Assembly (NCBI RefSeq): GCF_000219215.1
Contig: NC_015726.1
Coordinates: 3,286,001 to 3,350,000 of the forward strand
Length of the DNA: 64,000 nucleotides
From: Cupriavidus necator N-1
Lineage (GTDB): Bacteria; Pseudomonadota; Gammaproteobacteria; Burkholderiales; Burkholderiaceae
Direction: 5' to 3'
The notes below the pieces were generated by a model. That model saw only the letters and a list, made by a program, of their open reading frames with translations. It did no database searches and was not told the origin of the DNA. Positions 9,071 to 17,869 of the stretch are shown here, one piece after another (the stretch's first letter is position 1; each line of letters starts with the position of its first letter). Position numbers and translations under genes: made by a program.

Positions 9071-10594
9071 TTGACTTCAGACCAATTGCCCGTCCGCATC
9101 GCCGTTGCCGGACTCATCCACGAGACCAACACGTACGCCGCCGAATTCGCGGGCATGACGCCACTGCGCGCGTTCGAGCAGCATCGGGGCAACGAGATCC
9201 TGGCGGCGTTCGACAAATCGAATCATCAGGTCGGCGGCTTTATCGAGGGCGCGCGCAGGAGCGGCGCCACGCTCATTCCCACCTATGTCGGGCAGGCGAC
9301 GCCGTCGGGCACGATCGAAGCCGGCGCGTATGCGGCCATGAAGCATGAGATCCTCGATGGCATTCGCGCTACGCTGCCGGTTGACGGCGTGCTACTGGCC
9401 CTGCATGGCGCCGGTGTCGCCGACGGCACTGAAGACGTCGAAGGCGATCTGGCGCTTGCCGTTCGTGCGCTGGTCGGGCCAGGTGTCCCGATCGCCGCGG
9501 TCTACGATTTGCACGGCAACATGACGGACGCGATGCGCGACGCTTGCGACCTGACGTTGCCGTGCAAGCTGTATCCGCATACCGACTTCCATGACCGGGG
9601 CGTCGAAGCCGTCGAACTGCTGCTTGAGATGATTCGGGGAGGACTCACACCGGTCACCGCAACGCGACGCCTGCCGATGCTGCCGTACATCGCGACGACA
9701 CAGGAAGGGTTCATCCCGGCGGAAGTCAACGACGTTTGCCGGAAGCTGGCCGCACAGCCCGGCGTGATCGACTGCTCGTGGTTCCACGGTTTCCCCTACG
9801 CGGACATCGCGGCCCCCTGCCCGGCGGTCGTGTGCACCACAACCGGAGACGCCGCGCTCGCGCAGCGTTGCGCCGACGAAGTCGCGCAATGGATCTGGTC
9901 GCATCGCGAGGCGTTCCGTCCGACGTTTCCGCCCCCCGCACAGGGCGTCGCCCTTGCCCTGTCGGCAGCAGAGGGGCCTGTCGTTGTCAACGAGTACGCA
10001 GACAACCCGGGCGGCGGCACACCCGGAGACGGCACGCATCTGCTTCGCGCGTTACTGGACGCCAATCCGCCCGCCGGCACGTGCTGTTTCGCGTCGATCA
10101 ACGACGCTGCTGTGGTTGCACAAGCACAGCGCGCGGGGGTCGGCGCCACGATCAGGGTCTCGCTGGGTGGCAAGCAAGGCCGCTTCCAGGGCACGCCGAT
10201 CGAGGCCGATGCCTATGTGAAATGCATCACGGACGGTCGTTTTGTCAATCGCCCCGGCGCGATGTTCGAAGGCGTTCGCTTCGACCTGGGCGCGATGTGT
10301 CGCCTGATCATCCATGGTGTCGATGTCATCGTGGCTTCGCGCGCCGAGCAGATCTATGATGTCGAGCCGTTTGCGCTGCACGGGCTGGACGTTACGGGGT
10401 ACAAGCTCATTGCGATCAAAGGAGCCAACCACTTCCGTGCGGGCTATCGGACGGTGGCTAAGCAAATCATTTCTGTCGACAGTGAAGGCTTGAGTACGGC
10501 GGCGATTGCGTCGTTTCCGCGTGAAAGGCTCGTCGGAGAGTTTTGGCCCTTGTGGGATGAGGTGCAGTTCGACGGCGGTGCCGATGTCGCATGA
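9071..10594 (+). CDS. M81 family metallopeptidase (MlrC-like)
   Basis: About 507 residues from TTG at 9071, which follows CCGGAGG by 8 nt; the frame is open back into the MFS gene. Family landmarks include AGLIHETNTY near the N-terminus, VYDLHGNMTDAM, HTDFHDRG and NPGGGTPGDGTHLL. The family is named for MlrC, a zinc peptidase that degrades linearised microcystin, but most members sit in catabolic clusters with unknown substrates. It follows the transporter closely and is probably cotranscribed with dsdA. A role in hydrolysing an imported amide or peptide to feed the DsdA or DapA-like enzyme is inference. Confidence 0.83.
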   Translation: MTSDQLPVRIAVAGLIHETNTYAAEFAGMTPLRAFEQHRGNEILAAFDKSNHQVGGFIEGARRSGATLIPTYVGQATPSGTIEAGAYAAMKHEILDGIRATLPVDGVLLALHGAGVADGTEDVEGDLALAVRALVGPGVPIAAVYDLHGNMTDAMRDACDLTLPCKLYPHTDFHDRGVEAVELLLEMIRGGLTPVTATRRLPMLPYIATTQEGFIPAEVNDVCRKLAAQPGVIDCSWFHGFPYADIAAPCPAVVCTTTGDAALAQRCADEVAQWIWSHREAFRPTFPPPAQGVALALSAAEGPVVVNEYADNPGGGTPGDGTHLLRALLDANPPAGTCCFASINDAAVVAQAQRAGVGATIRVSLGGKQGRFQGTPIEADAYVKCITDGRFVNRPGAMFEGVRFDLGAMCRLIIHGVDVIVASRAEQIYDVEPFALHGLDVTGYKLIAIKGANHFRAGYRTVAKQIISVDSEGLSTAAIASFPRERLVGEFWPLWDEVQFDGGADVA

Positions 10595-10628
10595 CGGCGG
10601 GAGCCAACGGCTGGGGCGACGTGGGGCG

Positions 10629-11279
10629 CTAGGCTCCCGATCTCGGACAGTAGTGAGGATGCGTCGTCGATTGGGCACGGCGGCCATTGCCCAGTGTAGC
10701 GCCGAATATCTCCGGGCTGCGCTTATGAAAGGCGAAGATTGCGCGGTCCAATTCGCGGAGAGTCCACCTGTTCAGCTCCACTTGGGTCGAGATGAGGTAC
10801 TCGCGAAATCGATAGTAGTTGTTCACACTGAAGGATTTCCCGAGGTCGGCGCCAAGATAGCGAAGCGCTTCCAGGGTTCGAATGTCGAAAATCGGGTAGG
10901 TGTCCGGATAGATGAAATGCAGTATTGTCGATCCAACGCGCTCTCGAACACCCGGCAATTTGCAGATGGCGTCCAGTCGATCATCCCCGTGCATTGAGAG
11001 ACAGTCCCTCACAGTCTCGATGTAGAGACCGTAGTTCCACCAGTGCACATGGCCCTTGGTGCGGGCGGATTTCCATTCAAGTATCCGCCTGAGGGTCGCT
11101 TCCCTTATGGCATCAATGGAATCGACGTCCTTGCGTACTGCTTGGACGACGGACTGGTATTCCGCTTCATCGTGCGCGATCGCGTCATACTGAGGCTCCC
11201 ACAACTGGACAAAAGCGTCATCGAAAAGCAGCGCATCAATCAGGTCGAACATGGGAGCTCGCAGGTGGTTCGGCTGCAC
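10629..11279 (-). CDS. HhH/DNA-glycosylase-fold-like hypothetical protein
   Basis: 216 residues from a GTG at 11277-11279 preceded by AAGGATT; Met10 (11252) is an alternative. The mid-region LPGVRERVGSTILHFIYPDT followed by YPIFDIRTLEALRYLG resembles the helix-hairpin-helix and following aspartate of HhH-GPD-like proteins. RRILEWKSARTKG upstream is typical of small uncharacterised proteins of that fold. Function is unknown. GC and codon bias are lower than in core genes. It lies head to head with the endonuclease-like gene at 11519, separated by 239 bp, suggesting the two belong to one accessory module. Confidence 0.55.
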   Translation of the reverse strand: MQPNHLRAPMFDLIDALLFDDAFVQLWEPQYDAIAHDEAEYQSVVQAVRKDVDSIDAIREATLRRILEWKSARTKGHVHWWNYGLYIETVRDCLSMHGDDRLDAICKLPGVRERVGSTILHFIYPDTYPIFDIRTLEALRYLGADLGKSFSVNNYYRFREYLISTQVELNRWTLRELDRAIFAFHKRSPEIFGATLGNGRRAQSTTHPHYCPRSGA

Positions 11280-11518
11280 AATCCTTTCCTGGGCTCATGC
11301 ATATGTCTGTGCGTTGGCGAACGCCTGCTGAGCCTTGATGACCTTACGACCACGGCGTGGATTGAGCGGGTGTCAGCTAGGTCATCAGGCCTGGCTCAAT
11401 CCCCGTTCCGCCATATGGCGGATTCCCTCCCCTGCCCCGGCTGACAAACAATCGTCACCGTAACCACGACCCCTCGCAAGACCACCGGTCGGGGGAACGC
11501 GCTCGACGGAGGCCATTC

Positions 11519-12361
11519 ATGTCTGTAGCAGCCATTTACACGGAACAGCAGGAGTGGGCAGCGAACCGGGGCATCGCCTTTGACACACGCGGTTATGTCC
11601 CCAATCTGGACCTGAATCTGATGCGGCCACTCTCGCCAGCAACATTTGCGGCGTTTGCAAATGGCGACGGTGGCGAACTGGTGGAGCGTGGGGACAAGCC
11701 AGCAAAGATGCGAGCCCTGCATTCGTCCTCTGCGCTGGCCGCGAACATCTTCGATTTCTGGACCGATTGCGCCGATGCCACGCCATTGATGAATGCGCTG
11801 GCGCTGCCCTCCTGCCCCACCGCAGCGCTATTCGAATCCAAACTGTCCACGGGACTCGACAGTCACGCCAATCTGGATGTGTGCCTGCCACTTGCGAACG
11901 GCATCATGGCCGGCTTGGAGAGCAAGTTCACGGAGTGGCTGCGCGGCAAGGCAACGCAGGCGGGCAAGGCGTTCAGGCCGCCATACCTTGCGCAGGGGCG
12001 CAGCCGCTGGGAAGAGGTCGGGTTGCCGAGGGCACAGGCACTAGCGGAAGCCCTGCAAGCGGGCCGGGAGGCCTTCCGGCACATTGGCGCGCCGCAGCTA
12101 CTCAAGCATGCCCTTGCGCTGGCCCGTCAGTACGAAAGCCGTTGGGTACTCCGGTATGTGTACTTCGATTGGCCAGGACCACACGGGGAACGTCATCGGG
12201 ACGAGATCCGGAGGTTCCATGAACTGGTTGGCGATGAACTGAAGTTCAAAGCCATCAGTTACCAAGCGATCTTTGGAGAGCTTTGTTCGGCTAGTCGACC
12301 AGAGCATCAGCCCTATCTGGCCTATCTGGGGGGGAGATACTTTCGCCAGCCCATGGGCTAG
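11519..12361 (+). CDS. putative restriction-endonuclease-like protein (PGN_0703-like, PD-(D/E)XK pattern)
   Basis: 280 residues from ATG 11519, with GGAGG 6 nt upstream. The segment HANLDVCLPLANGIMAGLES plus KFTEW gives Asp120, Glu134 and Lys136, spaced as in a PD-(D/E)XK nuclease core. HSSSALAANIFDFW upstream resembles the PGN_0703 family of putative restriction endonucleases. No methyltransferase gene is visible in the window, so a classical restriction-modification pair is not complete here. Next to an AIPR-like remnant and an HhH protein, a phage-defence role is plausible but unproven. The family assignment is from memory. Confidence 0.55.
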   Translation: MSVAAIYTEQQEWAANRGIAFDTRGYVPNLDLNLMRPLSPATFAAFANGDGGELVERGDKPAKMRALHSSSALAANIFDFWTDCADATPLMNALALPSCPTAALFESKLSTGLDSHANLDVCLPLANGIMAGLESKFTEWLRGKATQAGKAFRPPYLAQGRSRWEEVGLPRAQALAEALQAGREAFRHIGAPQLLKHALALARQYESRWVLRYVYFDWPGPHGERHRDEIRRFHELVGDELKFKAISYQAIFGELCSASRPEHQPYLAYLGGRYFRQPMG

Positions 12362-12404
12362 GCGACAGGAAAGATTGGCGTCGCCCCTGGGTTCGGGCGC
12401 TCAT

Positions 12405-12680
12405 CCCATGTAGATCGAAGGCCTTCTTTGCCGGTGCCTTGTCCGCACTCTTCTCGGAGAAATATCCTTGCGCAACGACAATCTTCTGGCCAGTTTTATC
12501 GATTTCGATAAAATCGAGGCACTTATCGTTACCACCATCGGTTAGTGAGCGAGCTGCCAAAGCATCCAAATCCGACTCGTCAAGATAAAGGCCAAGAACC
12601 CGCAACATGTATGCGTTTGAGCCATACTTTGATTGAAGCCCTGTATGCTTTTTGAACTCTTTCTGATGATGCATCGCCAA
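12405..12680 (-). pseudogene. truncated AIPR-like (abortive infection) gene, 5' fragment
   Basis: The frame from TTG 12680 or ATG 12674 encodes about 90 residues resembling the start of AIPR-type abortive-infection proteins: LTDGGNDKCLDFIEIDKTG, then IVVAQGYFSEK and KAPAKKAFDL. After residue ~91 the frame continues to 12291 as unrelated arginine- and serine-rich sequence antisense to the end of the endonuclease-like gene. AIPR proteins are several hundred residues long, so most of the gene is missing and the break is near 12405. No insertion sequence is visible at the junction. Identification rests on motif memory. Confidence 0.5.
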
Positions 12681-13064
12681 AAAGAGAGGTATTGTTTATA
12701 AAATTGGTAATTGCAAGGCGCTAAATAAAGCTCCCAGTCGACTAACTAATCGTCCGAACAGGGATACCTCAACGCGCCTAAGAGACAAATCGATTTGGAT
12801 CAGTTTGGAAAAGGCGGAGTAATGCCCAGCTGATGTCGATCTTGATAGGTTTGTTCCAACCTAGAAAGTCAGATCAGTACTTCTGGCAAGGGATCAACCT
12901 GGCCTTTTACGACCATTCCTGACTTTTCGGCTACTGCAGTTTTACGAACAAGGTCAAAGATAGCAAGTACAGCTCGAAGCTCAGCACGAATTAACAATAG
13001 TTGCCGATAGCCCCAACTGCGGCCAACTGCGAATTCGACAAATCCGCCTTGATGTTCCCGGTCG
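12681..13064. other. AT-richer gap with remnant open frame
   Basis: About 380 bases clearly poorer in GC than the rest of the window. On the minus strand an ATG-less frame of about 70 codons runs from ~13085 to a TGA at 12869-12871 and reads sensibly (AELRAVLAIFDLVRKTAVAE, then SGMVVKGQVDPLPEVLI), possibly the tail of a lost gene. Nothing else is recognisable. Confidence 0.4.
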
Positions 13065-13290
13065 TTACTCCTGAGCGAGCGGTCGGCGCAAGTCTAAGCA
13101 TTCCGTTCCTTCCTTTTCCTGCAGTCCAGTCACAAGCAAAAAGCGCATGACGTCCGCCACCCCAACCTCGGTTTTTTCGCCCGCCCGAACAACCATCAAT
13201 CCATCTACCGGCCCCTCCTTCGGAGCGCCCGTCATTGACCCAGCCGCCAGCACCATCTCCCGATGCTCCCGAAGCCATTCCAGCGCGCTT
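13065..13290 (-). pseudogene. YciI-like domain remnant
   Basis: The minus-strand frame reads ALEWLREHREMVLAAGSMTG, then APKEGPVDGLMVV, close to the conserved middle of small YciI-family proteins. The family's N-terminal strand is missing: a TGA lies just upstream of ALEW. The C-terminal part (FLVTGL-like, then to a stop at 13065) is only loosely similar. A short ATG-initiated frame survives from 13256. It looks like a decayed fragment stranded between the defence-like patch and nrdB. Confidence 0.4.
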
Positions 13291-13417
13291 CAAAAAAGGC
13301 GGTTTTCGTATTTCTAGTTAACTAAGCTTGCCATCAAACCGCACAGTAAAACAGTATTCTTTCACTCCGTCCGTCCGCTTGTAATCCGCCGAAAGCGGCA
13401 TTAAGTTTGGCGAAGGC

Positions 13418-13451
13418 AAAAAAAAAATTGGGAGCCAATTGACTCCCAATT
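13418..13451 (-). terminator. intrinsic terminator of nrdB
   Basis: On the minus strand an AATTGGGAG/CTCCCAATT stem (13426-13434 with 13443-13451) is followed by an uninterrupted T-run (A-run at 13418-13427 on the plus strand). It lies 28 bp beyond the nrdB stop and fits a rho-independent terminator for the nrdA-nrdB transcript. Confidence 0.9.
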
Positions 13452-13478
13452 CATATTAAAACTTAGAACAACAACATC

Positions 13479-14663
13479 TCAATCCCAAGACAACGCCCCA
13501 CCCGTCTGATACTCAATAACCCGAGTCTCAAAGAAGTTCCTCTCCTTCTTCAGATCGATCATCTCCGACATCCACGGGAACGGATTCTCCTCATTCGCGA
13601 ACAACTGATCCAACCCAATCTGCTGGCAACGACGATTGCAAATGAAGCGGAGGTAACCCTTAAACATCGGCGCATTCAACCCCAACACCCCACGCGGCAT
13701 CGTGTCCTCAGCGTAGCGATACTCCAGGTCCACCGCCTTCTTGAACAGCTCAGTAATCTCAGCCTTGAACTCCGCCGTCCACAAATGCGGGTTCTCCAGC
13801 TTGATCTGGTTGATCAGGTCGATACCAAAATTGCAGTGCAGCGACTCATCGCGCAGGATGTACTGATACTGCTCGGCAGCACCAGTCATCTTGTTCTGCC
13901 GGCCCATCGCCAGGATCTGCGTAAAGCCCACATAGAAGAACAGCCCTTCCATGATGCAGGCGAACACGATCAGGCTCTTCAGCAGCTTCTGGTCGTTTTC
14001 CGGCGTGCCGGTCTTGAACGACGGGTCGGTCAGGGTGTCGATGAACGGGATCAGGAACTCGTCCTTGTCGCGGATCGACTGCACTTCGTGGTACGCGTTG
14101 AAGATCTCGGCTTCGTTCAGGCCGAGGGACTCCACGATGTACTGGTAGGCGTGGGTGTGGATGGCCTCTTCAAAGGCCTGGCGCAGCAGGTACTGGCGGC
14201 ATTCCGGCGCGGTGATCTGGCGGTAGGTGCCCAGGACGATGTTGTTGGCGGCCAGCGAGTCGGCGGTGACGAAGAAGCCGAGGTTGCGCTTGATGATGCG
14301 GCGCTCGTCTTCGGTCAGGCCGTTGGGGTCTTTCCACAGGGCGATGTCGCGGGACATGTTGATTTCCTGCGGCATCCAGTGGTTGGCGCAGCCGGCCAGG
14401 TATTTTTCCCACGCCCACTTGTACTTGAACGGCACCAGCTGGTTGACGTCGGTCGAGCCGTTGATCACGCGCTTGTCGGCGGCATTGACGCGGCGGTTGC
14501 TTTGCGCGGCGGCGGCGTTGGGATTGTCGCCCAGGATACCGGGCTGCGTGGCGGCCGGCGGCAGTACGCCTTGCTGGTCGGCCGTGGCGGCAACAGCGGG
14601 TTGCAGGGCAGGCTGCGGTGCGGCCTGCGGGGTGGCTTGAACGTCGTCGTCCCAGCTCAGCAT
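13479..14663 (-). CDS. nrdB: ribonucleoside-diphosphate reductase class Ia, beta subunit
   Basis: 394 residues. It is the small R2 subunit that houses the di-iron centre and tyrosyl radical and pairs with NrdA to make dNDPs. Visible landmarks are [33 protein letters not shown] (iron-ligand helix) and [14 protein letters not shown]. The C-terminal tail ends [13 protein letters not shown], the type of peptide that docks on NrdA. About 50 N-terminal residues rich in Ala, Gln and Pro ([17 protein letters not shown]) form an extension before the conserved domain. It lies downstream of nrdA, separated by 138 bp containing a REP-like hairpin. Confidence 0.96.
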   Translation of the reverse strand: MLSWDDDVQATPQAAPQPALQPAVAATADQQGVLPPAATQPGILGDNPNAAAAQSNRRVNAADKRVINGSTDVNQLVPFKYKWAWEKYLAGCANHWMPQEINMSRDIALWKDPNGLTEDERRIIKRNLGFFVTADSLAANNIVLGTYRQITAPECRQYLLRQAFEEAIHTHAYQYIVESLGLNEAEIFNAYHEVQSIRDKDEFLIPFIDTLTDPSFKTGTPENDQKLLKSLIVFACIMEGLFFYVGFTQILAMGRQNKMTGAAEQYQYILRDESLHCNFGIDLINQIKLENPHLWTAEFKAEITELFKKAVDLEYRYAEDTMPRGVLGLNAPMFKGYLRFICNRRCQQIGLDQLFANEENPFPWMSEMIDLKKERNFFETRVIEYQTGGALSWD

Positions 14664-14742
14664 GATGTGGTTCTCCGTGATTCGATTTGGGGGCGGCGGT
14701 TTGGTCGGATTTGACGCTTCACTTCGTGGTGGCGCCGGCCCT

Positions 14743-14784
14743 CACCCCCGCCCCTCTCCCGCAAGCGGGAGAGGGGCGGGGGTG
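14743..14784. repeat. REP-like GC-rich palindrome between nrdA and nrdB
   Basis: Two perfect 20-bp arms (14743-14762 and 14765-14784, built on CCCCTCTCCCGC/GCGGGAGAGGGG) with an AA loop. A related shorter palindrome occurs at 48083-48113. The core is typical of dispersed extragenic palindromes in this group. In the nrdA-nrdB gap it may stabilise or partly terminate the transcript and so set the NrdA:NrdB ratio. Confidence 0.75.
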
Positions 14785-14801
14785 GCTTTTACTCTCTTAC
14801 G

Positions 14802-17735
14802 TTATTGGCAGGCTTCGCACTCTTCAAAGCCAGGGTCACCCGGGCGCATCGTGCAGACCGCGCCTTCGGCTTCCGGCATGGCCGGGGCCGATGCTGCGGC
14901 TGCGTCCAGGGCGGAGCTGCTGTCGCTGCCCGACGACACTGCGTTCAGCGAGCCGCGCGACACGGTGGACTTCTCCACGTGCGTCGCAGCCATGGTGCGC
15001 AGGTAGTAGGTGGTCTTCAGGCCGCGCAGCCAGGCCAGCTTGTAGGTGTCGTCCAGCTTCTTGCCCGAGGCGCCGGCCATGTAGATGTTCAGGGACTGGG
15101 CCTGGTCGATCCACTTCTGGCGGCGGCTGGCGGCTTCCACCAGCCAGGTCGGCTCCACTTCGAACGCGGTGGCGTAGATGTCGCGCAGGTCTTGCGGGAT
15201 GCGGTCGATGCGCGACAGCGAGCCGTCGAAGTACTTCAGGTCGGCAACCATCACCTCGTCCCACAGGCCGCGCTCCTTCAGGTCGCGCACCAGATAGTCG
15301 TTGACCACGGTGAACTCGCCCGACAGGTTGGACTTGACGTACAGGTTCTGGAAGGTCGGCTCGATGCAGGCCGACACGCCGATGATGTTCGAAATGGTCG
15401 CGGTCGGGGCGATCGCGATGCAGTTCGAGTTGCGCATGCCGTGCTGCTTGATGCGGGCGCGCAGCGCGTCCCAGTCCATCGTGCTGGACAGGTCCACGTC
15501 CAGGTAGCCGCCGCGCTCTTCGGCCAGCAGCTTGAGCGAGTCTTGCGGCAGGATGCCACGGTCCCACAGCGAGCCTTCATAGGTGCTGTAGCGGCCGCGC
15601 TCTTCGGCCAGCTCGGTCGAAGCCTTGTAGGCGTAGTAGCACACCGCTTCCATCGAGGTATCGGCAAACTTGACGGCGGCGTCGCTGGAGTACGGCGTGC
15701 GCAGCACGTGCAGGCAGTCCTGGAAGCCCATGATGCCCATGCCGACCGGACGGTGGCGCAGGTTCGAATTGCGCGCCTTGTCCACGGCGTAGTAGTTGAT
15801 GTCGATCACGTTGTCGAGCATGCGCATGGCGGTGCGCACGGTCTTCTGCAGCTTGGCGTGATCCAGCGCGTAGGTGCCGTCGGCCTGCTTGGTCATGTGG
15901 GCGACCAGGTTGACCGAGCCCAGGTTGCACACGGCGATCTCGCTCTCATTGGTATTGAGCGTGATTTCCGTGCACAGGTTGGAGCTGTGCACCACGCCCA
16001 CGTGCTGCTGCGGGCTGCGGATGTTGCACGGATCCTTGAAGGTGATCCACGGGTGGCCGGTCTCGAACAGCATACCCAGCATCTTGCGCCACAGTTGCAG
16101 CGCCGGCAGCTTCTTGAACAGCTTCAGTTCGCCGCTGGCGGCCTTGGCTTCATAGCCCAGGTAGGCCTTTTCGAATTCCTTGCCGACCTTGTCGTGCAGG
16201 TCCGGGCAGGTGGCGGGCGAGAAAAGGGTCCATTCGCCGGCTTCCATCACGCGCTTCATGAACAGGTCCGGAATCCAGTTGGCCGTGTTCATGTCGTGGG
16301 TGCGGCGGCGGTCGTCGCCGGTGTTCTTGCGCAGTTCCAGGAATTCTTCGATGTCCAGGTGCCACGTTTCCAGGTAGGCGCAGACGGCGCCCTTGCGCTT
16401 GCCGCCCTGGTTCACCGCCACGGCGGTGTCGTTGACCACCTTCAGGAACGGCACCACGCCTTGCGACTTGCCGTTGGTGCCCTTGATGTGCGAGCCCAGT
16501 GCGCGCACGTTGGTCCAGTCATTGCCCAGGCCGCCGGCGAACTTGGACAGCAGCGCGTTTTCCTTCAGCGCTTCATAGATGCCTTCCAGGTCGTCCGAGA
16601 CGGTGGTCAGGTAGCACGACGACAGCTGCGAGCGGCGGGTGCCGGAGTTGAACAGGGTCGGCGTGGACGACATGAAGTCGAACGACGACAGCAGCTGGTA
16701 GAACTCGATGGCGCGCGCTTCACGGTCCTTCTCGTTCAGCGCCAGGCCCATGGCCACGCGCATGAAGAAGGCTTGCGGCATTTCGATGCGGGTTTCATCG
16801 ATATGCAGGAAGTAGCGGTCGTACAGGGTCTGCAGGCCCAGGTAGTTGAACTGGAAGTCGCGGCCGGCGTCCAGCGCCGCGCCCAGGCGGGCCAGGTCGT
16901 AGGTGGCCAGTTGCTCGTCCAGCAGTTCGGCTTGAATGCCGCGGGCGATGAACTTGGGGAAGTACTCGGCGTAGCGGCTGGACATCTCGGCCTGGGTCAC
17001 TTCGGTGCCCAGGATTTCCTTGCGGATGGTGTGCAGCAGGATACGGGCGGTGACCTGGCTGTAGTCCGGGTCCTTTTCGATCAGGGTACGCGCGGCCAGG
17101 ATGGCGGAGTCGTACACCTGCGTCATCGGTACGCCGTCGTACAGGTTCTTCAGGGTTTCCTTCAGGATCGGCTCGGCGCTCACTGCATTGCCAAGGCCGC
17201 TGCAGGCATTGTCGATCAGGGCGTGCAGCGCGGCGATGTCCAGCACGTGCGTGACGCCGCCATCGGTCACGTTGACCGAGATGCCGCCTTCCTGCACGCG
17301 GGCCACGGCCTGGGCGTTGGCCTGGGCGCGCTCGTCCTTGCGCTTCTCGCGGTACAGCACATAGGCGCGGGCCACTTCATGCTCGCCCGAGCGCATCAGC
17401 GCCAGTTCCACGTGGTCCTGCACGTCTTCGATATGGATGGCGCCGCCGTTGGGGCGGCTGCGCACCAGTGCGCGCACGACGTTGTCAGTCAGTTGCTCGA
17501 CGATCTCGCGCACACGCGCGGACGCAGCGCCCTGCCCGCCGTTCACGGCGAGGAAGGCCTTGGTCATGGCAACGGCGATCTTGGACGGCTCGAAAGCCAC
17601 CACGGCGCCGTTGCGTCGAATGATCTTGTGATCCGGGTAGTTCGTATTGGCGGCGTTGGCGGGGGTCTGCTGCGCGGTCGGTGCAATACCGGCGGCGGCG
17701 CCACCCGTGGTGATTTCGTTCTGGGCCGTTTGCAT
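14802..17735 (-). CDS. nrdA: ribonucleoside-diphosphate reductase class Ia, alpha subunit
   Basis: 977 residues from ATG at 17733-17735, preceded by AGGAG at 6 nt; the frame is open further upstream to 17771 but without a ribosome site. Large R1 subunit: an N-terminal ATP-cone (HKIIRRNGAVVAFEPSKIAV) for allosteric activity control, the (beta/alpha)10 barrel with RRSQLSSCYLTTV and ESEIAVCNLGSVNL supplying active-site cysteines, and a C-terminal redox pair in FEECEACQ. It reduces ribonucleoside diphosphates with NrdB. Regulation is suggested by tandem NrdR boxes and a structured leader upstream. Confidence 0.96.
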   Translation of the reverse strand: MQTAQNEITTGGAAAGIAPTAQQTPANAANTNYPDHKIIRRNGAVVAFEPSKIAVAMTKAFLAVNGGQGAASARVREIVEQLTDNVVRALVRSRPNGGAIHIEDVQDHVELALMRSGEHEVARAYVLYREKRKDERAQANAQAVARVQEGGISVNVTDGGVTHVLDIAALHALIDNACSGLGNAVSAEPILKETLKNLYDGVPMTQVYDSAILAARTLIEKDPDYSQVTARILLHTIRKEILGTEVTQAEMSSRYAEYFPKFIARGIQAELLDEQLATYDLARLGAALDAGRDFQFNYLGLQTLYDRYFLHIDETRIEMPQAFFMRVAMGLALNEKDREARAIEFYQLLSSFDFMSSTPTLFNSGTRRSQLSSCYLTTVSDDLEGIYEALKENALLSKFAGGLGNDWTNVRALGSHIKGTNGKSQGVVPFLKVVNDTAVAVNQGGKRKGAVCAYLETWHLDIEEFLELRKNTGDDRRRTHDMNTANWIPDLFMKRVMEAGEWTLFSPATCPDLHDKVGKEFEKAYLGYEAKAASGELKLFKKLPALQLWRKMLGMLFETGHPWITFKDPCNIRSPQQHVGVVHSSNLCTEITLNTNESEIAVCNLGSVNLVAHMTKQADGTYALDHAKLQKTVRTAMRMLDNVIDINYYAVDKARNSNLRHRPVGMGIMGFQDCLHVLRTPYSSDAAVKFADTSMEAVCYYAYKASTELAEERGRYSTYEGSLWDRGILPQDSLKLLAEERGGYLDVDLSSTMDWDALRARIKQHGMRNSNCIAIAPTATISNIIGVSACIEPTFQNLYVKSNLSGEFTVVNDYLVRDLKERGLWDEVMVADLKYFDGSLSRIDRIPQDLRDIYATAFEVEPTWLVEAASRRQKWIDQAQSLNIYMAGASGKKLDDTYKLAWLRGLKTTYYLRTMAATHVEKSTVSRGSLNAVSSGSDSSSALDAAAASAPAMPEAEGAVCTMRPGDPGFEECEACQ

Positions 17736-17771
17736 GAGAACTCCTGTTTTTACCCTGGAAATAAGAGACAA

Positions 17772-17869
17772 AAGAGTCCCTGGCGAAATGCGGCGAAAAG
17801 AACGTCCCTCCCGGCGTGAAGTCAGGGCGGACAGACTGCCTTTACGTGAACATTTCGCCAGGGACTCTT
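17772..17869 (-). promoter_or_regulatory. structured nrdA leader: 19-bp inverted repeat, possible attenuator
   Basis: Arms at 17851-17869 and 17772-17790 are perfectly complementary over 19 bp (AAGAGTCCCTGGCGAAATG and its complement), separated by 60 nt. Reading towards nrdA, the second arm ends CTCTT and runs into TTGTCTCTTATTT, a U-rich stretch as after an intrinsic terminator, and the nrdA ATG follows 37 nt after the arm. The loop can form an inner GTCC/GGAC hairpin, and a second CCAGGG (17753-17758) before the start codon offers alternative pairing with the first arm. The repeat is seen directly; attenuation is inference. Confidence 0.6.

Noticed and set aside
12291..12404. Extension of the AIPR-like frame
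   Set aside because: This stretch is antisense to the 3' end of the endonuclease-like gene and encodes Arg/Ser-rich sequence unlike the family, so the homologous part is taken to end near 12405.
14805..17819. A 1004-codon open frame on the plus strand opposite nrdA
   Set aside because: It is antisense to a secure nrdA gene, rich in Val, Gln, His and Arg as expected from the complement of GC3-biased codons, and has no recognisable domain.
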